The translations under genes were made by a program, and so were the position numbers. Under the pieces are notes generated by a model. The model made no database searches. It was not told the DNA's origin and saw only the letters and a list, made by a program, of their open reading frames with translations. Positions 31,333 to 41,800 of a stretch of 64,000 bases of DNA are shown in pieces. The stretch covers positions 992,001-1,056,000 of the forward strand of contig NZ_LQXS01000001.1 in NCBI RefSeq assembly GCF_001586775.1, in the 5' to 3' direction. The DNA is from Sphingobacterium populi (GTDB lineage Bacteria > Bacteroidota > Bacteroidia > Sphingobacteriales > Sphingobacteriaceae). Numbering within the stretch: the first letter of the stretch is position 1; each line of letters opens with the position of its first letter.

Positions 31333-33330
31333 TTAAAATCCGTTTGGCGCTGAACCACCAGCTGTGGTCCATCCTGGATTTTGGTAAATTACGGAAGTTG
31401 CCGCCGAATTGTCCGCCGAAGTGAGGATGAAATGTAGCGCCGCAATTGGTTCGAGATAGTGAGCCATAGTAAAGCGTGCACCATTGTAACCCAACGAACT
31501 GCCTTGTATTTCTAACGGACGTAAATACGAACTACGAGCTGGATCGGAAACTATAGCATTGCTATTGGATGCGCCAAATACTAGAGCGCTTGTCTCGTAC
31601 CAGTTTTCCATAGGGCCCCAAAGTTTAAAACCTTCGAAGTGATACGGCGTTTGTATCATCTGATCCATGGCACGCCACCGCTTCAAATCCATCCAACGCA
31701 AACCTTCAGCCATTAATTCATTGCGACGCTCACGACGAATATTGTACAAGGTTGGGTTAATCAGATTTCCTGCCGAGTAGGCCCCCCAATCCAAGGTTTC
31801 TTTACTCATCTCGGTCGCAGCAATTGTCTTGGTATAATCCGGATCCACTTTGGCACGGGTACGCAAAGCTCTCCAATAACCTTGTGCTTTGCCATCTATA
31901 CTTCCATTCTTTTCGTAACACGCCTCAATATAGTTAAGGTATGCTTCTGAAGCACGGAATGTAATACTACCCGTATATCCTTGACCATTATTCATCTGCA
32001 TAGCGTCGTAAGAAAGACCTTTTCGCAGTGCATATCCAGTCGTATATTTTTGCTCCCAGTTGGTCGCCAGAATTTGTGGTGTCGGCTCCACAGCTACTTC
32101 CGTGTTACCAGCACCTCTATTCAGTAATACATTGCGCTGGTTAGGCTCTTTCAAGAAAAGATTCAATCGTCCGTCGCGATTAGCACGTACATCGGCGATA
32201 TAATCATCTCCTTGATATCCACTCCCTGTAGCGTAAATTGGCAAACCGTTGGCCATTAGAAAACTTTCAACCATACTACGTGTCGTACCTACAGCATAAT
32301 TTCCTGTAAGCGAATTGACTGGCACATTGTGCGTCACCACGCTTTGACTATACTCTCTCCAAAGCAATACCTCGCTATACGTTGACATATTTACAGCAGA
32401 GAACATATTATAATACGGGTTTTCATTTGCCGGAGATTCAATAATACCGGTATTTTCTACTAAAGCTACTTCATCTGCCACTACTTGCGCACTTGACATC
32501 GCCTCGGTCAGAAAGAAATCGATTTCTTGATCAATACCTCCAGATGGATATTGATAGTTGCTAGTAAAGTCTTTGGTTGCACCTGGCCACTCTGGACCAT
32601 TCGGTACAAAGGCTGTACCTTTAAAATACTTCAACCAAGTGCCTTCATATAAAGCTACTCTTGACTTTAAAAGTAAAGCCGCGTGCTTCGCAATACGCTG
32701 TTTGCGCCCGCCTGGTGCTTGTACTTTAAGTAGCATAATAGCGGAATCCAGATCAGACAAGATAAAACGTGCCACCTCGTTGCGCGGGGAACGACGGCTT
32801 GCCTCTACCAAAAGATTCGGATCGCTATCGTTCATGGTGGTTTTCAAAATTGGAAAGTCACCTAAGGCCTGCAGCTTTTGAAAGTAGGCCATCGCACGCA
32901 GAAAATATCCTTCGCCAACATAGTGCTCAATATTAGCAGAGGTACCAAAGATAGAACCTGCTTGCCATTTAGGCACTACCGTATTGAGGTAATAATTTGC
33001 TTGAAATATAGCGCCAAAACTCCAATCTCCTCCATTTGCAGCCACACGTTGTTGGCCTGGTACATAACGATTGTTGACCGATGGAGTTACCATATTATCC
33101 GTACCACCATCAATACCGAAAGTACCGTAAGACCAGTTGCCATGTGAAGGTAATAGTTCGGTGTATCGCGCAATGGTATATGCGGCTAATTGACTTTCAT
33201 CCTCCAGATAATTCTCGGGAATAATCTGGGAAGGTGGTTCTATGTCTAAAAACTTTTCGCAGGAACTCAGACCTGCCACCGCTCCGATTAGGAGCATATA
33301 TTTTGTAAAAAACTTATTATTCAATTTCAT
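31333..33330 (-). CDS. SusD/RagB outer-membrane glycan-binding lipoprotein
   Basis: 665 residues with lipoprotein signal GLSSCEKFLDIEPPS, the most common SusD N-terminus. The TPR-type region (FLRAMAYFQKLQALGDFPIL) and the C-terminal LYNIRRERRNELMAEGLRWMDLKRWRAMD block are present. It lies 11 bases downstream of its SusC partner and ends at a terminator. It presumably captures arabinogalactan fragments, judging by the neighbouring enzymes. Confidence 0.97.
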   Translation of the reverse strand: MKLNNKFFTKYMLLIGAVAGLSSCEKFLDIEPPSQIIPENYLEDESQLAAYTIARYTELLPSHGNWSYGTFGIDGGTDNMVTPSVNNRYVPGQQRVAANGGDWSFGAIFQANYYLNTVVPKWQAGSIFGTSANIEHYVGEGYFLRAMAYFQKLQALGDFPILKTTMNDSDPNLLVEASRRSPRNEVARFILSDLDSAIMLLKVQAPGGRKQRIAKHAALLLKSRVALYEGTWLKYFKGTAFVPNGPEWPGATKDFTSNYQYPSGGIDQEIDFFLTEAMSSAQVVADEVALVENTGIIESPANENPYYNMFSAVNMSTYSEVLLWREYSQSVVTHNVPVNSLTGNYAVGTTRSMVESFLMANGLPIYATGSGYQGDDYIADVRANRDGRLNLFLKEPNQRNVLLNRGAGNTEVAVEPTPQILATNWEQKYTTGYALRKGLSYDAMQMNNGQGYTGSITFRASEAYLNYIEACYEKNGSIDGKAQGYWRALRTRAKVDPDYTKTIAATEMSKETLDWGAYSAGNLINPTLYNIRRERRNELMAEGLRWMDLKRWRAMDQMIQTPYHFEGFKLWGPMENWYETSALVFGASNSNAIVSDPARSSYLRPLEIQGSSLGYNGARFTMAHYLEPIAALHFILTSADNSAATSVIYQNPGWTTAGGSAPNGF

Positions 33331-33341
33331 GATATCCCTAA

Positions 33342-36300
33342 TTAAAAAGTAAGACTAAGACCAGCTGACCATACTTTGTTCAATGGATACACCGTTCCGC
33401 TTGAACCTCCATCGATTGTTTCTGGATCGAATACGGATGATACTTTAGATGAAGTCCATACATTTTCACCTGATATGTATACGCGCATTCTGGAAATTCC
33501 CAGACGATCCATCGTACCCGCTGGTAATGTATAACCTAACATGATATTTTTCAAGCGGATGTATGAGGCATCTTGCAAGTAACGGGTTTGAACTTGCTGA
33601 TTTCTACTCGTGTTAAATGCTGGTCTAGCATAATAAGCGTCGAGATTAGATCCTAATGGATCGCCTTCCGGACGGAAGAAATCTTCGTGTGCCGTCAAAC
33701 CAGTGGAAAACCACTGGTTTGACGTTGCTCCCCAGAAATAATATCCGCCCTGCCAAATGTCTCTTTTTCCAACACCTTGAAAGAATAAACTCAAGTCAAA
33801 GTTTTTGTAATCTGCATTCAAGTTCAAACCAAAACTATAACGTGGTGTATTGTTACCAATCACGCGTTTATCACCAGGATTACCTTCGGTATCATCACCC
33901 CAATCAATCACGCCATCACCATTGAGATCTTTGTACATAATATCACCAGCACCCCATTGCTGACCTAAGCGGCTTTGACCTCCATTTGGAAGAGTTGCCA
34001 AGTGAGCATCCATTTCTTCTTGTGTTTTGGCAATACCAATGGTTTCATAACCCCAGATTTCGCCTAGCTTTTGCCCAACACGATATCTGTCTAATTGACC
34101 GGCTTCATTATTGAAACGAGTAACGGTAGTTTGATAATCAGAAAGCAGGAATTTAGCACCATAGCCAAAACCACCAGCGGTACGGTCATTGTACCCAATG
34201 GTCGCTTCAAATCCGGTTGTTTTTAGATCCGTGTTATTGCTTTGTGGCACGCCAGTACCCAATGTAGCAGGAAGCGTAGGTGCATCAGCCACCATGTTCA
34301 ATGTTTTACGTGAAAACACCTCGAATGATCCTGTTAATCGGTTACTCATTAAAGCAAAGTCGACGCCGATATTGGCTGTATTGATTGATTCCCAAGTTAG
34401 GAACGAACTTACCAAACCTGGTGCGCTAGCTGTATTTGGTGCTGTACCATTCAAAAGCCATCCGCCATTAGTTACTCCAATTGGCATTACCACGTAGGTT
34501 GGGTACCAATCATTGGTGCTTTGGTTGCCTAGCTCTCCGTACGAAGCACGTAACTTCAGCATATTTACTGTAGATGACCAATTATCGAAGAAAGATTCTT
34601 TGGAAATATTCCAACCAGCAGACACTGATGGGAACCAACCCCAACGCGTTCCCTGACGGAAGCGAGAAGATGCATCGTAGCGCAAGTTACCTTCAAAAAG
34701 GTACTTTTCTTGGTAATCGTAATTCAAACGACCAAAAAAACCTGCTGTAGCCCAATTTTGATATTGTCCAGAAACAGCCGGCACGATTAATTCTCCGTTA
34801 GGATCAGTACCGGTTGTCAAATCCAACACCGGTTGGTTAGGTGCTATGATACCATTGCGTTGAGCACTCAAACTACGGTATCCGGTCCACTCTGCCTGAA
34901 AACCAACCATTCCTTTGATATGGTGATTGCCTAGATATTTATCGTATTCCGAGTAGGCATTGGCATTATAGTAGTTTTCTTTCCATCCGTACTCGTGTAC
35001 GTTAGATGATTGTTTGAATAAGTACGGTTCACCATTTACATCGTAATTATACAATTGCTGGGAATTCCAGTGTCTAAATTGTGTAGAAGTGCGATAGTTG
35101 ATCTGTCCTACAGTTTTCCAACCAGCAATAGGCTCCAAGGTCAATTGCAATTGTTGAAAGACGAAATCTTTAGTTGATTTATCATGCCCACCATCGCGCA
35201 TACCTAAAGCGGGAGAAGGTGAACTAAATAAGTAGCCATTGGGATCGTAAAGTGGCAACGTTGGCCAACCTTGACGACCCAAATCATCATAAAACGCATT
35301 CGTTAAGTTGGCAGGACGTTGATAATCCTCACGCACTAATCTCGCATTGTAACCCACTGTAAAATAATCAGAAACCTGCGAATTGATCTTGGCTGATACG
35401 GCATAGCGATCGTAGTGATCGGTATTGAAAGCCATCATACCACCTTGCTTCATGGCATTTCCAGAAAGATAAAATGTCGTTTTTTCCGAACCTCCATTCA
35501 AGCTAAGGTTGTGTTCCTGAGCAAATGCCTGATCTTTGTACATCACGTCGAACCAATCTACGTTGTCATTGCCATAGGCATATCCTTCACCCCACCGAGA
35601 TGAATTATTAGGATCAACAATAGTAGAACCGGTGATCGTACCGTTTTGATAATCTAATATTCGTTGTAGATGTGATTCACTAAAAACCAATCCGCTATTG
35701 CCATTAACTGCCGCGCGGTTGAAGTATTGTGCAAATGTGTATGAGTCCATCATGGAAGGCATAGTAGTTGGCCGGTTCGTACGAAAATTATTGTTGTAAT
35801 TGACGACAGTTTTACCCGCTTTTCCAGATTTTGTAGTAACCAATATTACCCCAAAAGCTGCTCTCGATCCGTAAATGGACGATGCCCCAGCATCTTTTAA
35901 CACGGAAATGCTTTCGATATCCTGCGGATTTAGTGCGGTGAGCGACCCTTCGGAACCATCAATCAATACCAGTGGCGCGGACGACGAACTACCTATTGTA
36001 CCCAAACCTCGCACGTTGATCGAAGCACCTGCTTCCAATGAACCACTGTTTTGAGAGATATTAAGTCCTGGCGCCAAGCCTTGTAATGCTTGCACGGCGC
36101 TTTGAACGGGTCTGTTCTCCAATTGCTTAGCATCCACAATAGCGACCGAACCTGTTAAGTTCGTTTTCTTCTGCGTTCCGAATCCGACCACGACGACTTC
36201 TTCTAAAGCATCGCCACCGGAGGTCAACATCTCGACATTGAGGGTATATTCTCCATTGGCTCCAACATTTTGATCGGTTAAATTGATGTTCTGCCGCTGG

Positions 36301-36545
36301 TAGCCCATAGCAGTAATGATTAATGCATCTGTCGCTTTTACGGCGATGCTAAATGCACCCTGTTCGTTGGTAGCAGTTCCCTGTTGCGTACCCTGCACTT
36401 GCACAGACGCACCTGCTAAAGGTTGGCCTTCTGCAGTAACTGTTCCTTTCACTTGCCGACTTTGCGCGTAAGCGGTGTTGAGTGCCACTGCGATCACATA
36501 AAACATCAATAAGATGCTTTTAATGAGGTAACGATTTTTTCTCAT
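33342..36545 (-). CDS. SusC/RagA TonB-dependent transporter
   Basis: 1067 residues. The signal peptide ends TAYAQ. It is followed by a carboxypeptidase-regulatory-like domain (about 30-115), a plug with VVVGFGTQKKTNLTGSVA and VLKDAGASSIYGSRAAFGVILVTTK, and a 22-strand barrel ending AGLSLTF. It pairs with the SusD gene 11 bases downstream and is the importer of the large arabinogalactan-type locus. An 8-bp dyad lies about 67-87 bases upstream of the ATG. Confidence 0.97.
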   Translation of the reverse strand: MRKNRYLIKSILLMFYVIAVALNTAYAQSRQVKGTVTAEGQPLAGASVQVQGTQQGTATNEQGAFSIAVKATDALIITAMGYQRQNINLTDQNVGANGEYTLNVEMLTSGGDALEEVVVVGFGTQKKTNLTGSVAIVDAKQLENRPVQSAVQALQGLAPGLNISQNSGSLEAGASINVRGLGTIGSSSSAPLVLIDGSEGSLTALNPQDIESISVLKDAGASSIYGSRAAFGVILVTTKSGKAGKTVVNYNNNFRTNRPTTMPSMMDSYTFAQYFNRAAVNGNSGLVFSESHLQRILDYQNGTITGSTIVDPNNSSRWGEGYAYGNDNVDWFDVMYKDQAFAQEHNLSLNGGSEKTTFYLSGNAMKQGGMMAFNTDHYDRYAVSAKINSQVSDYFTVGYNARLVREDYQRPANLTNAFYDDLGRQGWPTLPLYDPNGYLFSSPSPALGMRDGGHDKSTKDFVFQQLQLTLEPIAGWKTVGQINYRTSTQFRHWNSQQLYNYDVNGEPYLFKQSSNVHEYGWKENYYNANAYSEYDKYLGNHHIKGMVGFQAEWTGYRSLSAQRNGIIAPNQPVLDLTTGTDPNGELIVPAVSGQYQNWATAGFFGRLNYDYQEKYLFEGNLRYDASSRFRQGTRWGWFPSVSAGWNISKESFFDNWSSTVNMLKLRASYGELGNQSTNDWYPTYVVMPIGVTNGGWLLNGTAPNTASAPGLVSSFLTWESINTANIGVDFALMSNRLTGSFEVFSRKTLNMVADAPTLPATLGTGVPQSNNTDLKTTGFEATIGYNDRTAGGFGYGAKFLLSDYQTTVTRFNNEAGQLDRYRVGQKLGEIWGYETIGIAKTQEEMDAHLATLPNGGQSRLGQQWGAGDIMYKDLNGDGVIDWGDDTEGNPGDKRVIGNNTPRYSFGLNLNADYKNFDLSLFFQGVGKRDIWQGGYYFWGATSNQWFSTGLTAHEDFFRPEGDPLGSNLDAYYARPAFNTSRNQQVQTRYLQDASYIRLKNIMLGYTLPAGTMDRLGISRMRVYISGENVWTSSKVSSVFDPETIDGGSSGTVYPLNKVWSAGLSLTF

Positions 36546-36611
36546 TTTTTCTGGTAATTAAGATTCATATTTTCCCTACCGATTAGTTGCCGATGGTGTT
36601 AGGTTCATGTG

Positions 36612-36632
36612 GTATACACGGTCTGTGTATAC
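36612..36632. promoter_or_regulatory. Dyad GTATACAC-5-GTGTATAC upstream of SusC
   Basis: A perfect 8-bp inverted repeat with a 5-base spacer in front of the SusC gene. On the minus strand TATACAC...CCGTGT and the later AACACC partly resemble operator D (TATACACCCGTGT), so this may be a diverged copy of the shared site. Confidence 0.4.
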
Positions 36633-36672
36633 TGGCTTGGATCGATTAGTTAAGGGACAAATTTCCATAAAA

Positions 36673-36697
36673 AAAATGCCCACAACGTGGGCATTTT
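36673..36697 (-). terminator. Terminator of the GH16-GH43 gene
   Basis: An 11-bp perfect stem AAAATGCCCAC/GTGGGCATTTT with a 3-base loop, followed on the minus strand by a run of T. It lies 80 bases after the stop of the fusion gene and separates it from SusC. Confidence 0.9.
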
Positions 36698-36776
36698 CAT
36701 CTTTGAGAAGGGGTGAATTCGTTTTAAAAGCCTTTTTAAATGATTTAAATCGATATTTTATGACAAAAAATATTTT

Positions 36777-38669
36777 TTAATACTGCCACCGATCTTGCCA
36801 TTTGAAGAACAGTGAGCCGGCATCATCGAACTCAATTGGCAACCAAATGTATCGACTATCTTTCAGGTTATTGGGATTCCAGCGATCTGCCATAAAGATA
36901 AATTTATCTTTTTTCCCAGGTACTGCAAGGATATGTGTACTTTGAGACTCGAAGGTGCGATCTGCACCTGAGCCGATAGCGGGATTACCGTGGCGCGTCC
37001 AATCTCCCAGCATTTTATCTGCGGTTAGTAATCGAGCGGCGTTAGGCGCCCAACCGGTACAACCTGAGGTAACCATGTAGTATTTTCCATCCTTTTTTAA
37101 TAAGGCAGGTGCTTCATTGTGGCCACCAGGATCTACACGTACGTACTTGCCGGTATAGCCTAGATAATCTTTGGTCAGTTCGGCAATATGGATAGTCAAA
37201 TTATCTTCAGAAGAATAAACATGATATGCAGTCTGATCGTCATCAACAAATAATGTCATATCCCGAGCCATCTGTCCACCTGCAAAATCGCGACGTACAA
37301 AAAGCCCATCACGGATCGCTGTCATCCAGCTTGGGGTCCACCACTCGGGATGATCGTCAACCGTGACACGCGATTGACGCTGCTCTTTAGTCATATTTAG
37401 TGGCCATTTCTTTGGATTAACGCGCCCTGCTTTATGGAATACAAACGGTCCTACAGCATGATCGCTGGTTGCTAGGCCAACGTAGGCCGCCTCATAACCT
37501 TTTCCTTTGAGTTCTAAATGAAAGTACATTACAAATTTCTTCGTTTTTTGGTTATAAATCACTTTTGGCCGCTCTATAATACTTCCTTGTGTGATCGGGC
37601 TACTCGTATCTGTTGAGGTCTTTAATGCTAAACCTTCTGCTTTCCAACTATATAAATCCTGCGAAGAATAAACCGTAACTCCTTGTGATTCCTTTCCTCC
37701 TCGCTTCTCACCGTACCAATAATAGATTCCATCGTGGTACAGTACTCCACCGCCATGCGCATTGATGTGTTCACCGTTTTGATCTAACCACAATTCGCCA
37801 GGATGGAACGCTGTGCGCGTATCGACTTGCTTAGGCCGCTGACTAGCCTTCTGATATACACGCACATAATCAATTTCATATCGTGCAGGCAAGAGCGATT
37901 CGTCGATTTCACCGCCATTATCACCGCCCAACGCGAGATTCAACAGCATATAATGCGGTTGTTTGAAAGGATAAAATCCCGAACCATCTTTGTTGGCCAA
38001 TTTGCTTTGCGGCACTTTGTTTAGCAGTATATCATCGACATATAGTGCGATCTCCTGCTCATCCCAATCCATCCGCCACACATGAAACTCCTGCGCCCAT
38101 TGCTCGCCTCCTAACTCAGCTACAGATTTTTTACCATTGTGCCATTCTGCTTGCCAACGGCGATTCGTGCCGACAGCGATGTTCGCTAACAAGTTGCCTT
38201 GGTAATATTCCATGATATCGATCTCGCCATTAGAAGGCCATTCTCGATCGACTCCTAAAGTCCAAAATGCCGGCCAGATGCCCTGCCCAACAGGGATTTT
38301 AGCACGCATTTCAAAACGGCCATATTTCCATGCGTGTTTGCCTGATGTATTGATCGAAGAAGACGTATACTGAATATTTTGACGTGATTTTGCCCAGTGC
38401 TCGCTATTCGCTTCGTACGTAGGGTTAGGTTTGACCTCCTTCCTAGCTTCTATCACCAATACACCATCTTTTATACTGGCGTTTTCTTCTTGATACCATT
38501 GATCTTCGTTATTGCGTTGAAATCCTTTTTCAAAATTCCAATGCTGCGAATTGACCGAACCTGATCCGTCAAATTCGTCCGACCAGACCAATTGGTAATT
38601 TTGATCTTGAGCAAAACTGATGGACACACAATGGAAAATAAAGCAGGTTAGTAGGAAGCTTCTTTTCAT
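36777..38669 (-). CDS. GH16-GH43 fusion, probable endo/exo-beta-1,3-galactanase
   Basis: 630 residues, signal peptide ending SFAQ. Residues about 25-275 are a GH16 jelly roll of the laminarinase-like subfamily with NGEIDIMEY: nucleophile Glu149, Asp151, acid/base Glu154. Residues about 290-630 are a GH43 propeller that lacks the usual catalytic-base Asp. It has NAHGGGVLYHDGIYYWYGE, Glu366 (IERPKVIY), Glu519 (HNEAPALL) and Gln576 (FESQSTH), the set used by subfamily 24 exo-beta-1,3-galactanases. Both units should cut the beta-1,3-galactan backbone of type II arabinogalactan, one internally and one from the end. The gene has its own promoter (38698) and terminator. The activity is inferred from motifs. 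Confidence 0.9.
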   Translation of the reverse strand: MKRSFLLTCFIFHCVSISFAQDQNYQLVWSDEFDGSGSVNSQHWNFEKGFQRNNEDQWYQEENASIKDGVLVIEARKEVKPNPTYEANSEHWAKSRQNIQYTSSSINTSGKHAWKYGRFEMRAKIPVGQGIWPAFWTLGVDREWPSNGEIDIMEYYQGNLLANIAVGTNRRWQAEWHNGKKSVAELGGEQWAQEFHVWRMDWDEQEIALYVDDILLNKVPQSKLANKDGSGFYPFKQPHYMLLNLALGGDNGGEIDESLLPARYEIDYVRVYQKASQRPKQVDTRTAFHPGELWLDQNGEHINAHGGGVLYHDGIYYWYGEKRGGKESQGVTVYSSQDLYSWKAEGLALKTSTDTSSPITQGSIIERPKVIYNQKTKKFVMYFHLELKGKGYEAAYVGLATSDHAVGPFVFHKAGRVNPKKWPLNMTKEQRQSRVTVDDHPEWWTPSWMTAIRDGLFVRRDFAGGQMARDMTLFVDDDQTAYHVYSSEDNLTIHIAELTKDYLGYTGKYVRVDPGGHNEAPALLKKDGKYYMVTSGCTGWAPNAARLLTADKMLGDWTRHGNPAIGSGADRTFESQSTHILAVPGKKDKFIFMADRWNPNNLKDSRYIWLPIEFDDAGSLFFKWQDRWQY

Positions 38670-38697
38670 AGATTTTATATTATGGTTTTGTAAGAAG

Positions 38698-38705
38698 CAA
38701 ATTTA
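38698..38705 (-). promoter_or_regulatory. Putative -7 promoter element of GH16-GH43
   Basis: The minus strand reads TAAATTTG, an exact match to the Bacteroidota -7 consensus TAnnTTTG. It lies 28 bases ahead of the ATG and about 16 bases past operator D, so the operator would sit over and above the -33 region. Confidence 0.55.
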
Positions 38706-38720
38706 TGCGCTCACAAACTT

Positions 38721-38759
38721 CGGAGGTGGGTCATATTCACCAAAACACGGGTGTATAAT
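38721..38759 (-). promoter_or_regulatory. Putative HTCS operator upstream of GH16-GH43 (site D)
   Basis: The best copy of the shared element. The minus strand has ATTATACACCC, 18 bases including GTGTTTTGG, then CCCACCTCC. It lies between the divergent GH16-GH43 and HTCS genes and could also feed back on the regulator gene. Confidence 0.55.
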
Positions 38760-38827
38760 ACCATTTATAACTAATTGTGCGCGATAATCGTAATTCTGTA
38801 TTATGTGCGAAAGTGTTTTATTTGTGT

Positions 38828-38835
38828 TAAATTTG
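38828..38835 (+). promoter_or_regulatory. Putative -7 promoter element of the HTCS gene
   Basis: An exact TAnnTTTG match (TAAATTTG) 55 bases ahead of the HTCS ATG. No clear TTG at -33 was found, so support is partial. Confidence 0.45.
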
Positions 38836-38890
38836 CTTTAAGCTTTTATTAAAGTTATATTTATTCAACGGCATTGTTGTGAAATGACTG

Positions 38891-41800
38891 ATGCGAAAGA
38901 CTAGCCACCTAATGAAGATCTTACTAATACTGCTTTTGTTCGCGGCAGGTATATCAACCGCAAAATCTGAGAACAATCCCCCCATTCGCTATATCGGCAT
39001 AGAAAAAGGACTTTCGAACAATAATGTCACCTCGATATTCGAAGATCGAGATGGCTTTATGTGGTTTGGCACATTCGATGGCTTGAACCGATTTGACGGC
39101 TATCAGTTTATGGTGTTTAAAAATCAGCCAGGCGAGCGTCGATCATTGCCCGATAACCGCATTACTGATATTTCTCAAGATGATAAAGGTCGGATTTGGG
39201 TAGCCAGCAAATCGGGGTTTGCTAGGTTGGGATCAAATTATGAAGATTTTCAACGCGTTCAATGGAAAGATTATGCGCCTTTCCGGCAAGATCAAGCCAA
39301 CATATCTGCCAGTGTTAACCAACTAGCGTACTCCACCACACAGGGAATATTTGCAGCGACATCGCTCTACGGTTTATTACAAGTTGACTCCAATGGTGAG
39401 CAGCCTGTCGCTACTAAAGTACCGCTACAATATCGTGACGGAAGTAGAATCTTAGATTACAATGCGCAAGGCGTAGTAGCAACGGCAAAAAATGAAATAT
39501 GGGTATTTATTCATAATTACGGACTTTGTCGCCTTAATTTGCAAAGCAATGTGTTAGAAGTAATCGACGACCATATCAAAAGCAGCATTGCCCTAAAAGT
39601 TGATGAAAACGGGCAATCTATTTGGGTAGCTTCTAATGATAACCTGCATAACTTGTACGAATTTGATTTGTATCAAAATTCCTACACCACCTACCCTATT
39701 AATCCTGCCCTTGCACCGTTTGAAATCACCTCGCTCTACGCCAAATACGAAAAAGTATATATTGGATCTGAAGGAAATGGTATCCTAACCTTCGACAAGA
39801 GAACCAACCGATTCGAACAATATCAAGCAAGTACGGGCTGGATGAAAAGTATGACGGTATACAGTATGTATATCGATCACATGCAACGTAATTGGATTGG
39901 TACGCTGCGAAGCGGTATCAATGTAGTAGACAATCGCTTAGCGCGATTCCACTTAATACAACCTGGATCTGCAAATGATCGGCAAAATCCAAAAAATTTC
40001 ATCCTTTCTTTTGCCAATGGCCAAAAGAATGACTTGTGGATTGGCACCGATGGTGGCGGCATGATGCATTGGAATCGCAATTCCAACGACTTTACACATT
40101 ATGCTGCTGATGATAAAAGGAGCGCTGGAAAGCTAAATAACAACTTTATTACAGGAGTTTTGCAGGATGAGGATGGATTTGTATGGGCTACAACTTATGG
40201 TGGTGGCATCAACCGTTTAGATCCCAAAACGGGTCTTTTCAAACAGTACAGCTGTCGTGCTAAAGATAATAATCGCTTATTTACTTCCACGTGGAAAATA
40301 TATGCAGATAGTAAAAAGCGCATTTGGGTGAGTACATTAAATGGTGGCGGCCTATTTTGTTATAATCGGAGTACGGATCAATTTGACGAAAAAGCAAAAG
40401 ACATTATTGATGTGTTGAGCATGTATGAGGAATCGCCAGATGTGATGTGGTTTGGTAGCTGGTCTACCTTAACGATGCGCAACTTCGTAACGGGCGAACA
40501 TAAAATAATCAACACGGAATTTCCGGTACGGGATATTTACACAAACAATGACGGATATATCTGGCTGGCAACAGAAGGTGGTGGTTTGCTCCGCTATGAA
40601 AAAGCTACATGTAAGATTAAACGCTATTCAGAAAAAGATGGCCTACCGAGCAACACGGTTCTCAATATCTTGCAAGATCATGCAGGCACATTCTGGTTGT
40701 CTACCTACAATGGATTGGCGAACTTCGACTCGACTAAAGAAGCATTTACCAATTACTATGATTCGGATGGATTGCAAAGCAATCAATTTAATTACAATGC
40801 TGCTATCAAACTGACAGACGGAAGCGTAGCTTTTGGTGGCATACACGGTTTTAACTTGTTTCACCCAGGTCAACTCAAATCTTTGCAACGAGATTCGAAG
40901 ATGGTGCTCACTGCACTGAGCATAAACAATAAACCGACCGATTTATTTAGCGAGAGTAAATTTTATAGTTCTACAAATCACATTGACAAGCTCATAATTC
41001 CATTTCACGATGCCGTGCTCAATGTACATTTCTCGGCGCTCGAATTCTCTTTCCCGACTAAAATAAAGTATGCTTATTTTTTGGATGGATGGGATAAGGA
41101 CTGGAACTACGTCGATAATGTAAGAACCGCCAACTACACTAATCTGAAAGAAGGAAAATATACGCTAAGGATTAAATCCACGAATGCAGATGGTGTTTGG
41201 GCAGGCGTCGAAAAAGTAGTTGAAATCGAGATATTGCCACCTTGGTGGCGTAGCTTTTGGGCTTACTTTGCTTACATCGCGCTGATCATGACAGCAATAT
41301 TTGCTTACATCAGATATGACCGAAAGCAAACACGATTAAAATATGAAATTGATCTTGCGAAAGTGAATGCAGAGAAGAAAAAGGAGCTTCACGAAAAGCA
41401 AATTGCATTTTTTACGCACATTGCCCATGAATTTAGAAATCCACTAACACTCATCGTAAATCCACTCAAAGAAATGAGTACGGAGCTGGCGCATCAGATT
41501 GATCGCGAGGATATACACCGCGTGTACCGCAATTCCAAACGTTTGCTGAACTTGGTAGATAAGCTACTTTTGTTTCGCAAAACGGAGAGCGGAATGGATC
41601 AGCTACGCCTAGTAAAAGCTGATATTGTGAGCCTTACGCAGGAAGTGTTTACCTGTTTTCAGCAACAAGCAACTTTACAACACATCCAGTATGAATTTGA
41701 GAGTAATATTGAGCATCATCTGCTGCTGCTAGACCGCGAAAAGATAGAAATCAGTCTGTTCAACCTTATCAGTAATGCCTTCAAATACACGCCAAATGGT

